A stretch of 64,000 bases of DNA from Megaleporinus macrocephalus (taxonomy: Eukaryota > Chordata > Actinopteri > Characiformes > Anostomidae): the NCBI GenBank assembly GCA_021613375.1, contig CM038720.1, positions 3,701,182-3,765,181 of the forward strand, in the 5' to 3' direction. The notes below the pieces were generated by a model. It saw only the letters and a program-made list of their open reading frames with translations, was not told where the DNA came from and did no database searches. Below, one piece after another: positions 9,140-20,327 of this stretch; position 1 is the stretch's first letter, and the number at the start of each line of letters is the position of its first letter. The position numbers and the translations under genes are program-made.

Positions 9140-11923
9140 ATGAAGCTTAGTGTGGTTCTGATTTGGCTCTGCTTGTCTTCTGTTCAGCTGCGGAGACCCG
9201 ATGACCAGTTTGCAGTGGAGAACGGAGTCCAGTCTGATGTGTGGACCGAGCTGAGGATGCGGCTGCAGTTCAGTGAAAGCCAGATTGAAGAGCTGAAGAA
9301 AGAAAATGCAGGTAAGTCAACTGATTTCAAAACCGTGAATCACCAAATGGACATCACTGAAGCTCAAACACATCTACACAGCTTTAATGTTCTATATTCT
9401 TTTACATTGTTGAATATTGTATTTTATGAGAGTCTGTTTAATAAAACATATATAAATATCCAACATCTCTGTTTAATTAATGCAGCAAAATCAGACAGTT
9501 TACATTCGTCTCGTCACTAATCAGTAAACGACTGATCTAAAAAATTAGCACTCTAAAATCATACTTCATAATGATTCACCTTCACTCACCAAGTACACGT
9601 TCAGGAACTCACTCAGTATCTACACCCAGCTCCACTCAACCTATAGGAGCTCCACTTACAGACTGTAGTTCATCTGATTCTCTGTATACTTTATTACTCT
9701 GTTCTTTAATGATCAGGACCCCCACAGGACCACCACAGAGCAGGTACTATTAGGGAGGTGGATTTATACTTATTTATTTTTATTTATTATTTGGTACCCC
9801 ATCACCAGGTTTGTGAAAGGACACTGGGGGACACAAGATATTTTTCAAAGCCTAGGTAACTGTAATTTAAGTACCAGTGCACATATGATACTTACCTGTG
9901 ACATATGCTGATCTGTAGGGGAGTGTACCCCTACCGTATTTGGCCACACCCACTTTCAAGTGTGTGTTATTTCCACCTTTGTGGTAGAACTTTGGCTCAG
10001 CTAACCAAAATAAATACAGTTACTTGGGAGGAGACCAGAGAGACAGTAAGAAGTTCTAATAGGACAACACTGTCTCCTCCGAGATTAATAACTCAGTGGG
10101 TGGGTGATATGAGAAGGTGGTCTGAGGTTAATAACACAGTGGGTGGGTGATATGAGAAGGTGGTCTGAGGTTAATAACACAGTGGGTGGGTGATATGAGA
10201 AGGTGGTCTGAGGTTACTTATGGAGACATGTTTAATTACTCTGTACTCTCGGAAGGTGTAGACGGTTCAGTAATAAAAAACTATAAAAGTACTGAAGCGT
10301 ATCAGTACCTGCACAGTGGGAAGGTGGGCGTGTACTCCTACACACAGACGGTGAGTTCATATTTCTGAAAGCCGGTTAAACCCAAGTCCAGCAGCTGCCC
10401 GAGCCGCTCTGCGTGGGTGTTAGTTACAGTCCAGATAGCCTAGCGCGGTGGACACTGATCAGAGAACAGTTACTGAACTGATAGACTCACCAGCACCGAC
10501 ACGTCTGCTTCCTCAGAGATTCATAAGCGAGACAGTTCTCTGGATAAGGAAGCTCTGGTGCTGGTTCTCCTCCACAGAATGGTAAGAGTAGACATACAGA
10601 GGTTTGGGTGGATGTTTTAAATTTAGAGCTTCAGTCATAGACGCAGGTGGTCTTCATTGGAAGGCGGCCCCCCAACATTCTGATCTTTATGTGCTGTGTT
10701 CGTAACTCTGTTGTTCAAGCCAAGTTTTCCTCTTCTTCCAGTTACTGACCCCTCTAACTGAACATGTTATTCTAGTCATTTTATATGTTTATTGTCGTTT
10801 TGCTTGTGATTAGTATCAACTCACACCGGATGTTCTAACACAACGTAAACAAAGATGGCCGCCTAGTGTTGTCCTGGAAAATAGCATGAATACCAGCCGG
10901 TAGAGCCCTCTGCCTTGTGTAGAAAGTGGGGATGTGAGATCTGGGAACCTATGGGGAAAAGATAAAAGAAGGATTAACCTTGTAAAATAAAATGTATATA
11001 CTTACTAGTAAATGTAATTGTGCATTGTATGTTCTATGTATTTAATTTGTTTATTTCTTTTATTAGTTTGTAAGTTTAATTAATTCCCTTGTTCTGTCTT
11101 CTTCACAGCTTTGAAGGGGAGAGTGGCCTCTGCTGAACGGAGCGTGGACGCACTGAGAAAGGAGAATACACGTAAGACTTAAACGTGGGACAGAAAGACC
11201 ACTGGTTCTTACATACGTTGTTAGAAAGCCGAGCACCTCATGTTTCTGCATGAAGAGAACAATCCAACAAGCTCCAACGTTACAAAATGGTGTTCTGCAT
11301 GTTGAGTGCAATTACACATTTTTACCAGAGGGGTCTCCAAATCCCCTAAACTTTTTGTAAAAATTGTAAAATGAACAAATAAGCTTATTTTGTCTCATTT
11401 TTCATGGTCCTGTTTGCAGACACTCCAAAGGTGGCGTTCTCGGTTGCATCAGGCTTAAGAGGCTACCATGGGCCGTTCAGCTCTGAGACCATACTGGTGT
11501 TCCGCAAACAAATCACAAACATCGGAAACGCTTACAATCCAGTTACAGGTACGTGCGCAGTCATTCCAAATATGCTTCCTTAGAGCTTCTCTCTGGTGGT
11601 GTAGAGACTCTGTAACTGATCCACTTGTTTCTCCTCCTGCAGGTGTTTTCACTGCTCCACTCAGAGGAGTCTATTACTTCAGGTTTAATGTACTTGGTAG
11701 CAGCACCAAATACTGGGTGGGTGTACATTTGATGAAAAATCATCAGGGAATCATAGTTGCAAACAAACCTCCAAATGGATCTCATCAGTACGCTGTAGGT
11801 GGGGTCCCTTTGCAGCTGGAGAGCGGAGATACTGTGTATGTTCAGCTCAAGAGTCACTGTGAATTTTATGACAGTGATGACAATCATACCACTTTCAGTG
11901 GCTTTCTGATCTTTCCCCTGTAA
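9140..11923 (+). CDS. C1q-like secreted protein, locus 2 (214 aa, 4 exons)
   Basis: Exons 9140-9311, 11109-11171, 11420-11548 and 11643-11923 join in phase 1 with GT/AG introns and encode 214 aa. Residues 1-17 (MKLSVVLIWLCLSSVQL) are a signal peptide. Residues 30-78 are heptad-rich (VWTELRMRLQFSESQIEELK, then one 21-residue module). The C1q domain follows from TPKVAFSVASGL. It has the family core F-R-K-x-I-T-N-I-G-N-A-Y-x-P, then G-V-F-T-A-P-x-x-G-V-Y-Y-F, and ends FSGFLIFPL. An N-H-T sequon lies near the end. C1q domains form jelly-roll trimers; the short coil probably helps trimerisation, and no collagen stalk is present. A role in innate recognition is inferred from the family. AATAAA signals lie at 11997 and 12057. 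The ATG is chosen by the signal peptide and by homology with loci 7 and 9. Confidence 0.86.
9590..9745. repeat. Interspersed repeat in intron 1 of locus 2
   Basis: The segment containing GACTGTAGTTCATCTGATTC and ending at CACCACAGAGCAGGTA recurs at 29410-29520. Its reverse complement lies at about 48690-48860 in the intron of locus 9. It is non-coding; the family was not identified. Confidence 0.6.
10079..10215. repeat. 43-bp tandem repeat, about three units
   Basis: Units of AATAACACAGTGGGTGGGTG followed by ATATGAGAAGGTGGTCTGAG are nearly identical, pointing to recent expansion. They lie in intron 1 of locus 2. Confidence 0.85.
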
Positions 11924-12124
11924 AATGCTTTAAAAGCTGAAAAAGAGAGAAAAGCGCATTTAGGTGGCTACATTTATCTCATCCACCCCCTCCCAAAATA
12001 AAAGAAAGAAAAAACAAACAAAAAAATCTTATTTTACTGACTTTACTGAGTCAGTTAATAAACAGTCATCATGCATTAAAACTTGTCTTTTTTGTTTTTT
12101 TTTATGAAACATTCAGGTAAATTG

Positions 12125-12620
12125 ATGCAACCACAGTGAATTCAAAACAAGTGTTTATCATTTAAAGTTCAACATCTGAAATTAAACAAACAGAAAGAAA
12201 GAAGAGAAAAGTTTGGAAACACAACTGGATATATATGTTTATAGTTATAAAAAGGTTTAAATTTGAATGTGTTGAGAGACGAGTGTGAATAGTGAAGTTG
12301 GAGCCCATGTACACAAATATCTCTAAAACAAACATTTGAGTGTATTTAAAAGTAAAAATGAGAATGTATATTTTATAATAGCTATAAAACCACCAAACCT
12401 GTTTATCAGAACAAGATCTCAGCATCTACACTATCTTCTTCAGTCCTGTTAGAGAAGCAGCTCATGTGGCTCCTCATGATGAAGCTGCTGGTCAGAATGT
12501 TCAAAGTATGTAAACCTGCATCAGAGCAAATTATCTCATTTCTAAAAGACCCTCTAAACATTCTTTAAACACAACCAGATGTTTAATTCTGCTCCAGGAA
12601 TAATTCCATACCGACTATTC
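12125..12620. repeat. 3' flank of locus 2, inverted copy near 47060-47310
   Basis: The stretch around CTACACTATCTTCTTCAGTCC through GATGTTTAATTCTGCTCCAGG is the reverse complement of 47070-47260, which lies 3' of locus 9. This extends the inverted paralogy of loci 2 and 9 past the coding exons. No gene is seen. Confidence 0.7.
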
Positions 12621-12799
12621 TATAGTTCTGATCTCCTCACACTTATTCACTAATATTATTACTATTAATATAGTACAGATAAGAAGAACCTGGGGAGGTG
12701 TGTATATATACACACATACATATATATACAGTATGCTGATGCATTGTGGCCTACTCAGATCTTCATCGTGAGAACAAGCATGGCATATCATATACAGTG

Positions 12800-12805
<6 letters not shown>

Positions 12806-12893
<88 letters not shown>
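12806..12893. repeat. (TA)n(GA)n microsatellite
   Basis: About 50 bases of TA dinucleotides pass directly into about 33 bases of GA. Low-complexity open frames across it are not genes. Confidence 0.95.
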
Positions 12894-12896
<3 letters not shown>

Positions 12897-13349
12897 AGGT
12901 AGTCGCTCTCTATTGAACTTGGAGCCATTTAACAAGATCTCATATGTAACAGTTAAGAAGATGTTTTTTTTATCTACAGAGAAAATGAAAAATGGGACAT
13001 AACACATGGCAACAGGAGCGCTACAAACTTAGGAATAAACCAACACCAACAGCTGACATGGGCGATACAGATACAATAAAATTCAACCAACTACATAAAG
13101 GAAACACACTTAATGCTATGATACATCCAAGTACAACATGAGCCCAAGGAGTCCTGAGGCTGCCTGTGCCTCTATAAACTATCAGCCCTCCTCTTTCCTG
13201 CTGCAAGGACTTACACATAGGATTTGTCCCAAATCCTAGTGACCTCCTACATAGGCAGCATTTTACGTCATAGTATGCTCTCCCGACATGTAGACTGTCC
13301 CAATTCTTACATACCTTAAACATGCTGTCTACTGAGGAACCTTATTTAG

Positions 13350-14110
13350 ACCTGATTTTAAAGAAGCATTGAACTCTTCCTCAGCCGCTAAGACAATCCC
13401 ATGATGCACCGCAGGCTAATCTAGGAGCAGTGAAGTGGTTTTAAAATGTGAGTTATTTTGATTCTCTGGAGTTTTAATCTGTTTCTGGTCATATAATCAC
13501 ACAAAACAGTATTTTATTATCAACTCTGTAACGAGTCCTTCACCATTTACACTTTTATACTCCAGACATTAGCATTCATGCTAGCAGATTTTTAAGCCTG
13601 TGGCTATTGTTTTAGATGCCGGCTGGTAGCTTAGTAACAGCTAAACCACCGGTGGCGTGCTGCAGTGGACGGGAAGAAGCCGTGACGCAGTCTCTCTCTA
13701 ACTAGAGCGTCTCAGTAATCTGTTTTATGAGGAGAGATGAGGAGAGAACACTGATACTTACACAGCTGCAACCTAGACAGCCTACTTAGACACTCAGTAG
13801 GGTTTGAGACAGACCCAAAGATGTAACACTGCTGTGCTCGCTTCAGGTTTACGCGCCATCTGCAGGGACCTGCGTGACACTGAAAGTAAATTTGAAACTA
13901 CTTAATGCGACTTCACTCCAAATATAATGTAAACAAGTTTATTTACATATTGGTCAAGGCCGCGTTCCCTACCGTCCATATGCAGATCAAAGCCCGTCTC
14001 TCAGTAACGCTGTGTGTTGTGATGGTTTTGTTTTTTATGTATTTGTTGGTTTTGCAGAAATGAGATAATTTACATCAAGCTTAAAGTTCTAGTGTTAGTT
14101 TAAAGGCTTG
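13350..14110. repeat. Duplicated spacer, copy 1 (matches 33125-33895)
   Basis: The sequence from about TTTTAAAGAAGCATTGAACTC to TCTAGTGTTAGTTTAAAGGC is closely repeated at 33125-33895 in the same orientation, with small indels. It lies 3' of locus 2 here and 3' of the locus 6 pseudogene there. It is part of the direct segmental duplication. No gene is recognised. Confidence 0.85.
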
Positions 14111-14514
14111 GTCTGGGTCTGGCTGGATTCCGGCCACCAGAGGGCGACGCTGAGCTGCCAATCAGGCCCGAGCCCTGCACCTGGTCCTAGGGCTACATAA
14201 AGACCAGCAAGGAGGTCAGAAGTTGCAGGGTCTCTGTCTTACTGTGGGTCAAAAGAAAGAGCTGGTAATTTTGGTAGAGGGCTGAGAGTTTTTTGCACTC
14301 CCCCTCATTTCCCTTAAATAATAATGTATTTTTTTTTATTATAAATAATAAATAAAAAAAATAAAAACGCTGGAATTATGTTGTTCTCCCATTACTTAGT
14401 ATTTCTTCAGGAAACTGCTTTTACAGTTTGATTTCTATTTCTCCTCGGTATTTTTTTCTTTAAAACAGGTGGTTTTGTTTTTTTCTGTTATACCTCATTT
14501 CAGGCCTTTTGAAA

Positions 14515-15060
14515 CCAAAGAAACAACAAAGAGGAAGAAAAGAAAGAAATTAAAGAAAACAGAGGATAAAAAGAAACAACAAATAGGAAAAAAGAAACAA
14601 AAGAAACGACGGAGAGGAAGAAAGAAAACTAAAGAAAATAAACAAAGAGGAAGAAAAAAAAGAAAAAGAAAATACAAAACAAAGAAAAAAAAGAAGACAA
14701 GACAAAGAGGAATAAAATTAATAAGGAAACAATGAAGAGGAAGAAAAGAAACTACACAAAGGAAGGAAAAACAACAAAGAGGATGAAAAGAAACAACAAA
14801 AAGGATGAACAGAAAGAAAAGAAAAGAAATGACAAAGAGGTAGAAAGATAACTAAAGAAAATAAATGACAGAGGAAGAAATAAAAGTAAAGAAAAGAAAC
14901 GACAAAAAGGAAGTAGGGAAAAGAAAATACAAAACAAAGAAGAAAAGAAAGGACAAGAAAGAACTGACAAAAGAAAACAGCCAGAAGAGCGTAAATAGCT
15001 GAAAAGATAAAAGAGTAGGAAAAGCCAAAACAGCTCTGTAAAGAAAAGAAAAGAGAATAA
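14515..15060. repeat. Purine-only tract 1 (AAGAGGAAGAAAAGAAA)
   Basis: About 550 bases almost free of pyrimidines on the plus strand are made of GAAACAACAAAGAGGAAGAA-like units. The lysine-rich frames it gives are artefacts of composition. The matching tract at 34580-35340 is longer, so the array changed length after duplication. Confidence 0.9.
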
Positions 15061-15589
15061 AGGAATAAAACACTGTTTTAAAAAGAGGCAGGCTTCAGGG
15101 GAGCTCTTCTGTTTTCCACCAGCCCTCCAAAGCCTGACCTGGCTGGTCTGAGTCCAGCTCTGAGCAGTATAAGCGTATACAGTCACGAGCACAACTAGTC
15201 TCCCTGTGTCCCATATTTATGTATTCATATTCTCATTTATTCCTCTTCATATCTATTATTATCATCATCACATCTATATTGTATATTAAAACCTGGACTC
15301 TCAAGCTCTGAGATGTTGGTCAGTTTCCTCACATGAGCTGCTCACTTCAGGTCTATCCACAATTTCTAGAGGACTATTAAGGTCTGGACTTTGACTTGGT
15401 CATTCCAAACATTGATTTAATTCTACTTTAACCGGCTTTGGTAGAACAACTTGTGTGTTTATTGTCGTTGTCTTGATGCGTGACCCACATTCTCCTGTGA
15501 TCCAGTTCACAGACAGACATCCTGATGTTTTCTGTTAGAATTCACTGGTAAAATTCAGAATTCATTGTTCAATCAATGAGGGTTGAGTT

Positions 15590-15893
15590 GTTCTGACTCA
15601 GATACAGTAAAACATGCCTAAACCTGATACTACCACCACCATGTTTCACAGATGGGGTCAGGTGTTCATGCTGGAATGCAGTATTTTCCACTTTCCAAAC
15701 ATAACACTTCCCATTTAAACCTAAACGATCTACTTTGGTCTCATCCATCCACAAAACATAGTTCAAGTAGCTTTGATCTATGTGTTGTGAGGATCAGACT
15801 TTGATAGATCCCTGTTCTGATTGTTATTCCATTGATTGAAAACACCTGATTCAACTTTGACTCAGGTGATCCTAAACGTTCACACACTTCTAC
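15590..15893 (-). mobile_element. Tc1-like element piece fused to the locus 3 exon
   Basis: The minus strand encodes DETKVDRLGLNGKCYVWKVE and SVKHGGGSIRFRHV, part of a Tc1-type transposase. Plus-strand sequence up to 15893 is element-terminus-like text (CCTAAACGTTCACACACTTC). The same piece lies at 35345-35640, where it continues to an element end near 35785. Here it stops abruptly inside the last C1q exon. Confidence 0.75.
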
Positions 15894-17593
15894 CTGAAAG
15901 TACAGTGATTGTCTTTGTTGTCACTTATCTGGCTGTTCTCTCTGAGCTTAACATACGCAAGATCTCCTTTCTCCAGCAGCAGAGTGATTCCACCAACAGC
16001 ATACATATTTGATCCATTTGGATATTCGGTCACGTCCAAAATCTTCTCCTGATTTTTAAACAAACTTACAGCCAGCCTGAGTGTCTTGCTGTTACCGACC
16101 AGGTTAAACCTGAGATAATAGACTCCTCTGAGTGGAGCAGTGAAAACACCTGCAGAGGAGAAACAAGTGGATCAGTTCCTCTACACCACCAGAGAGAAGA
16201 ATCCAGTCAGATATCTATCAGAGTGTCTGGAATGACTGTATACGTACCTGAAAGTGGACTGTAAGCGTTTCCTACGTTTGTGATTTGCTTGCTGAAAACC
16301 AGCATGACTTCAGAGCTGAACGGCCCGTAGTTACCATTTAAACCTGAAGCAAACGAGAACGCCACCTTTATAACATGTACAATTTAAGAAAGCTAGCAAA
16401 AGCAAAGACGTTAAAACACTAAAACGTTAAAAATATACAAAATACTTTAAAAGAAAAATGTGAAAACCAGTGTATGTAGAATCTCTATAGAATTTATTGG
16501 TCATTTGCTGTGTATTTATGAGGAGAAGATTGGTGACCATCCCACTCCAGCATCTGTTAGCAATGTTAGCAGTTCAATAGAAAGCCAAGTATGATCAGTG
16601 AGGATGTCAGCTGGTCCCACAACACTCAGATCATCATCAGGAAGTCCCAGTAGCGACTGTACTTTCTGAAAAGGCTGAGAACATTTGGTATGCCAACCAA
16701 AATTCTCAGCACCTTCTACAGGAGTATGATTGAGAGTGTTCTTACCAGCTCCATCATCGTCTGGTATGGAAACTCTACTGCTCAGGACGAAAACTCTACT
16801 GCTCAGGACGAAAGGCTCTCCAGCATGTGATCAAAACTGCACAGTCCATCTCAGGAGCAGCCTTCCCCTCACTGCAGAACATCTACCACACCAGGGTCAC
16901 CAGGAGGGCCCACAACATAATCAGGGACAGTGCACACCCCCAGCACACACTCTTCACACTTTTACCTTCAGGCAGACGTTACAGAAGTGTGAAGTCCAGG
17001 ACCACAAGACTGACAAACAGTTTCTACTCACAGGCCATCAGGCTTGTGAACACCTCATTCACTACCTCTCTAACCTCTCCTACCTGAACTGGTTTTAACT
17101 GGTCTGATTTAAACTGCACCCTACACTCACTGTACTGTCAGAATACTGTTTACATTCACTGCTCACACAAACATTATTGTTTACATTTGTTTCTTGCACC
17201 TTGCACTTTATGGCTGCTGCTCTTCATACTTGCACATACAAGCACACATAACTTTTAATTTTTATTCTTTAACCATAAAAATACTTTTATCTACTTCAAC
17301 TTATATTGTTATACTTTGTATATTTTGTATATATATTTTTTATTTCTTTTTTTGTTATCTTTATCTATTGGTGAATGGAGGAGCAGCAAAGTAAGAATTT
17401 CATTGTACAGTGTAACTGAATTCTCAGTGCTACTCAGATCTAACCTTAAAAATACTAGCTCACTTTAACGGAAACCTACAAACGAAATCCATATATCATA
17501 TATCCACACATCTATCCATTTATATATATTTATGAATGTAAGTCTTACTTGCATCCACGCCCAGCTCAGTAGAGACCACTCTTCTGTCCAAAG
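15890..17593 (-). pseudogene. C1q-like pseudogene, locus 3
   Basis: Remnants of three exons are visible: a coil exon at 17593-17549 (45 bp; the usual 63 bp less an in-frame loss of six codons), the first C1q exon at 16369-16248 and the last C1q exon at 16149-15890. The first C1q exon has lost its first bases and its AG acceptor. The last exon runs in frame to N-H-C-T-F and then meets Tc1-like DNA, giving R and a TAG stop at 15892-15890 in place of SGFLLFPM. The end of the jelly-roll and the natural stop are therefore lost. No signal exon remains; the expected place (18.3-18.7 kb) is filled by minisatellite. The closest intact copy is locus 7 at 36182-36689. Confidence 0.82.
16540..17420 (+). 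mobile_element. L2-like LINE 3' end
   Basis: The plus strand encodes the end of a non-LTR retrotransposon ORF2 in shifted frames: LQHVIKTAQSISGAAFPSLQ and FTLLPSGRRYRSVKSRTTRL. A 3' UTR follows, ending in GTAAGAATTTCATTGTACAG near 17390-17410, a terminus seen on fish L2-type LINEs. It is inserted between the coil exon and the C1q exons of pseudogene locus 3, in the opposite strand sense. Confidence 0.78.
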
Positions 17594-17689
17594 CTGTGAA
17601 ACACACACAACAACAAACCATCCACCCAGCTTAGACAGATCAGACAGAATATTTACACTGCGCACATTTCTCTTTTTAATAGTGCTCCA

Positions 17690-17850
17690 GTCGTGAGCTG
17701 GAGGTGAACCAGCCCTGTGACTGAAAGGTTGCCAGATTGATTCCCTGAACCGACAGGACATGACTGAAGTGCCCTTGAGCAAAACACCCAACCCCCAACT
17801 GACCCCTGGGTGCTTTGGATAGGGCTGTGTGTCACACACCCCCTAGTGTG
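17690..17850. mobile_element. tRNA-derived SINE-like element
   Basis: A box-B-like GGTTGCCAGATTGATTCCC is followed by GAGCAAAACACCCAACCCCC and GGGTGCTTTGGATAGGGC, a layout common in teleost SINEs. The tail CTAGTGTGTATGTTCACT was then amplified into the minisatellite that follows. Confidence 0.55.
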
Positions 17851-18177
17851 TATGTCTGTGTTTCGCTGCTTCTAGTGTGTATGTTCACTACTGTGTGTTT
17901 CACTGCCCCCTAGTGTGTATGTTCACTACTGTGTGTTTCACTGCCCCCTAGTGTGTGTGTCTGTGTTTCGCTTTTAACTGCCCCCTAGTGTGTATGGTCA
18001 GTAGTATGTTTTTCACTTCCCCCTAGTGTGTATGTTCACTACTGTGTGTTTAACTGCCCCCTAGTGTGTATGGTCAGTAGTATGTTTTTCACTGCCCCCT
18101 AGTGTGTATGTTCACTACTGTGTGTTTCACTGCCCCCTAGTGTGTATGTTCACTACTGTGTGTTGCACTGCCCCCTA

Positions 18178-18212
<35 letters not shown>

Positions 18213-18265
18213 ACTGCCCCCTAGTGTGTGTGTCTGTGTGGGTGTTTCACTGCCCCCTAGTGTGT
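17850..18265. repeat. 38-bp minisatellite with embedded (GT)n
   Basis: Units of CCCCCTAGTGTGTATGTTCA plus CTACTGTGTGTTTCACTG repeat about ten times with variants. A GT run lies at 18178-18210. The unit matches the tail of the SINE-like element just before it. Confidence 0.88.
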
Positions 18266-18339
18266 AAAATCTATTGGGAAAAAAGTTGAATAGCATGTTT
18301 TTCCTGATCAGATTCTTTTATTTATCTAAAAAAAATGTC

Positions 18340-18665
18340 ACCACTTCAGGTACAAAGTGGTACTATGGTGACTCACTATCACCACTTCAGGTACAAAGTG
18401 GTACTACGGTGACTCACTATCCCCTCTTCAGGTACAAAGTGGTATTACGGTGACTCACTATCCCCTCTTCAGGTACAAAGTGGTACTACAGTGACTCACT
18501 ATCACCTCTTCAGTTACAAAGTGGTACTACAGTGACTCACTATCCCCTCTTCAGGTACAAAGTGGTATTACAGTGACTCACTATCCCCTCTTCAGGTACA
18601 AAGTGGTATTACAGTGACTCACTATCCCCCCTTCATGTACAAAGAGGTACTACAGTGACTCACTA
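18340..18665. repeat. 41-bp minisatellite, second array
   Basis: About eight units with core CTTCAGGTACAAAGTGG are the same family as the array at 2450-3065. It lies where the signal and coil exons of pseudogene locus 3 would be expected. Confidence 0.88.
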
Positions 18666-18689
18666 CAGCAGATGACTTTACATCTTAAG

Positions 18690-19150
18690 GGGTTTAAAGA
18701 TCTTGGCAGTTAAACAGGCTGGAACCACTTAATGATGAATTAGCTCAAATGTAAGGAGCATCATAAACGCTGTGGTATTTGTAAACAAAACAATTTAAAA
18801 GGGTATTAAGAATATAAGGGGTTAAAGTGACAGACTTCCTGTTGGCATGAGTCCTGTGTCCCAAATGTGGATCAGGTGAAACATTTCCCATGTTTTTATG
18901 TCAAGGACACGTTCCAAATATTTAACCCCCCCCCTCCCTAAACACATTTGAAAGTTTTGACTGCATCTAGACTTTATACTGAAATCTAGGTGACTCTATA
19001 CTTAACTAGGTTAATTTACTTAAACAAATGAATCAACTTTACATTTTATCACTACCAAAAAAAGCTTCAACACCACCAAGACAACTGGCTTCATTTTTTT
19101 AATGTTAGTAAACACATTGGTCTTAGCTATTAAATATCAAAGTTGGAGAC
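18690..19150. repeat. Duplicated 5' flank, copy 2
   Basis: It matches 4130-4760 with small deletions and marks the upstream edge of the locus 3 block. Confidence 0.7.
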
Positions 19151-20200
19151 TGCACAGAACGTATAAACATGATATTTATTATGGAATATGTACAAAGAAT
19201 GAAATTGTAAGCAAAACTTTGTTCTCAGAGCAGAAACTGATGTTTCCAGTATTTGATCATTATTGATGCCATTTAATGCTGCTTAATGCTGCCCATTAAT
19301 TGTGGGCCAACAATTTCTTAATCTGGATTTTGACTCGAATGTTGAACATTCATTCACTTTGACGCTTAATGCTATTTCCAGATTCATAGTTGGACCATGG
19401 ATACGGTCCTCCAGGGCCAGCACACTTGGAGCAGGCTGCAAACTCACATTATTCGAAAGATATTGACCGAAACACACATCAAAATCCACACAAGAACATT
19501 GTTGTGATGGCTCTCTCCAAAGCTGTTCCCAACTGAAGCCTATGTTGTGCATTTTTGTGTTTTGGTTAAATATCCTCACTGGAATGAAATTCCTCCATTA
19601 ATATGAATATAATGGATATATAAGCTCTGAATTCCTGCTTTACAAAATTGCATAATAAACCAAACAATAAACCAAACAATAAACCAAATAAGCAAATAAG
19701 AGTTTTTCAATATTTTACATACAATGATGTATGTAAGTACACTGATTTCACACAATGAGTTGCAATGATTTGGTGTGCTGGTATAGGGCATCAGTATAGG
19801 AATAGCATAATGCCTGTGTGATGATGTCATAAGTTTAAGGCGTAACATATTTTTATATCTGTGTCTTATCAATTTATTAACTGTTAATAAGCAGTTAATA
19901 ATATGCTAATTAATAGAAACATGTCATTTGTAGGCCAGGTTGAAGGAGGCTACAAACTTACATTATGAGAAAGATAATGACCCCAAACACACATCAAAAT
20001 CCACACAAGATGGCATTTGCAATGGCTCTCTATAGAACTAAACCCAACTGAAAGCTTTTGTCGTGCATTGCTGAGAGCAGTCTAGGAATGTTTTGCATGA
20101 AAAACAGCCAAACATCCCTCAACAAGTGTTTTCCTACCTTCTCAGACAGTTCAGACAGCTCCTCAGTGCTGTTAATCTTCTGAAGGACGACTTATTGCTC
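19151..20200. other. Intergenic, no gene recognised
   Basis: AT-rich spacer. Two related segments at about 19435-19530 and 19930-20090 (ACACACATCAAAATCCACAC, then AGAACTAAACCC) are diverged direct repeats. No supported exon was found. Confidence 0.4.
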
Positions 20201-20282
20201 AATGCTTGGTGTGAATGAAATATTTACTTTAGCCAGTTTTCATGACTGTAGACCCGCCCTGTTAATGTGTAACTACTGGGGT

Positions 20283-20290
20283 TATAAAAG
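20283..20290 (+). promoter_or_regulatory. TATA box of locus 4
   Basis: TATAAAAG lies 38 bases before the ATG at 20328. The identical context GGGGTTATAAAAGTAAAACT is kept at locus 11. Confidence 0.65.
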
Positions 20291-20327
20291 TAAAACTGAG
20301 AGCTTGAGCTTCAGAAACTCCTCAACA

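Noticed and set aside
11468..11923. 151-codon frame as the start of locus 2
   Set aside because: Its first part reads the first C1q exon in the wrong frame and runs through the intron. The spliced model from 9140 explains all exons.
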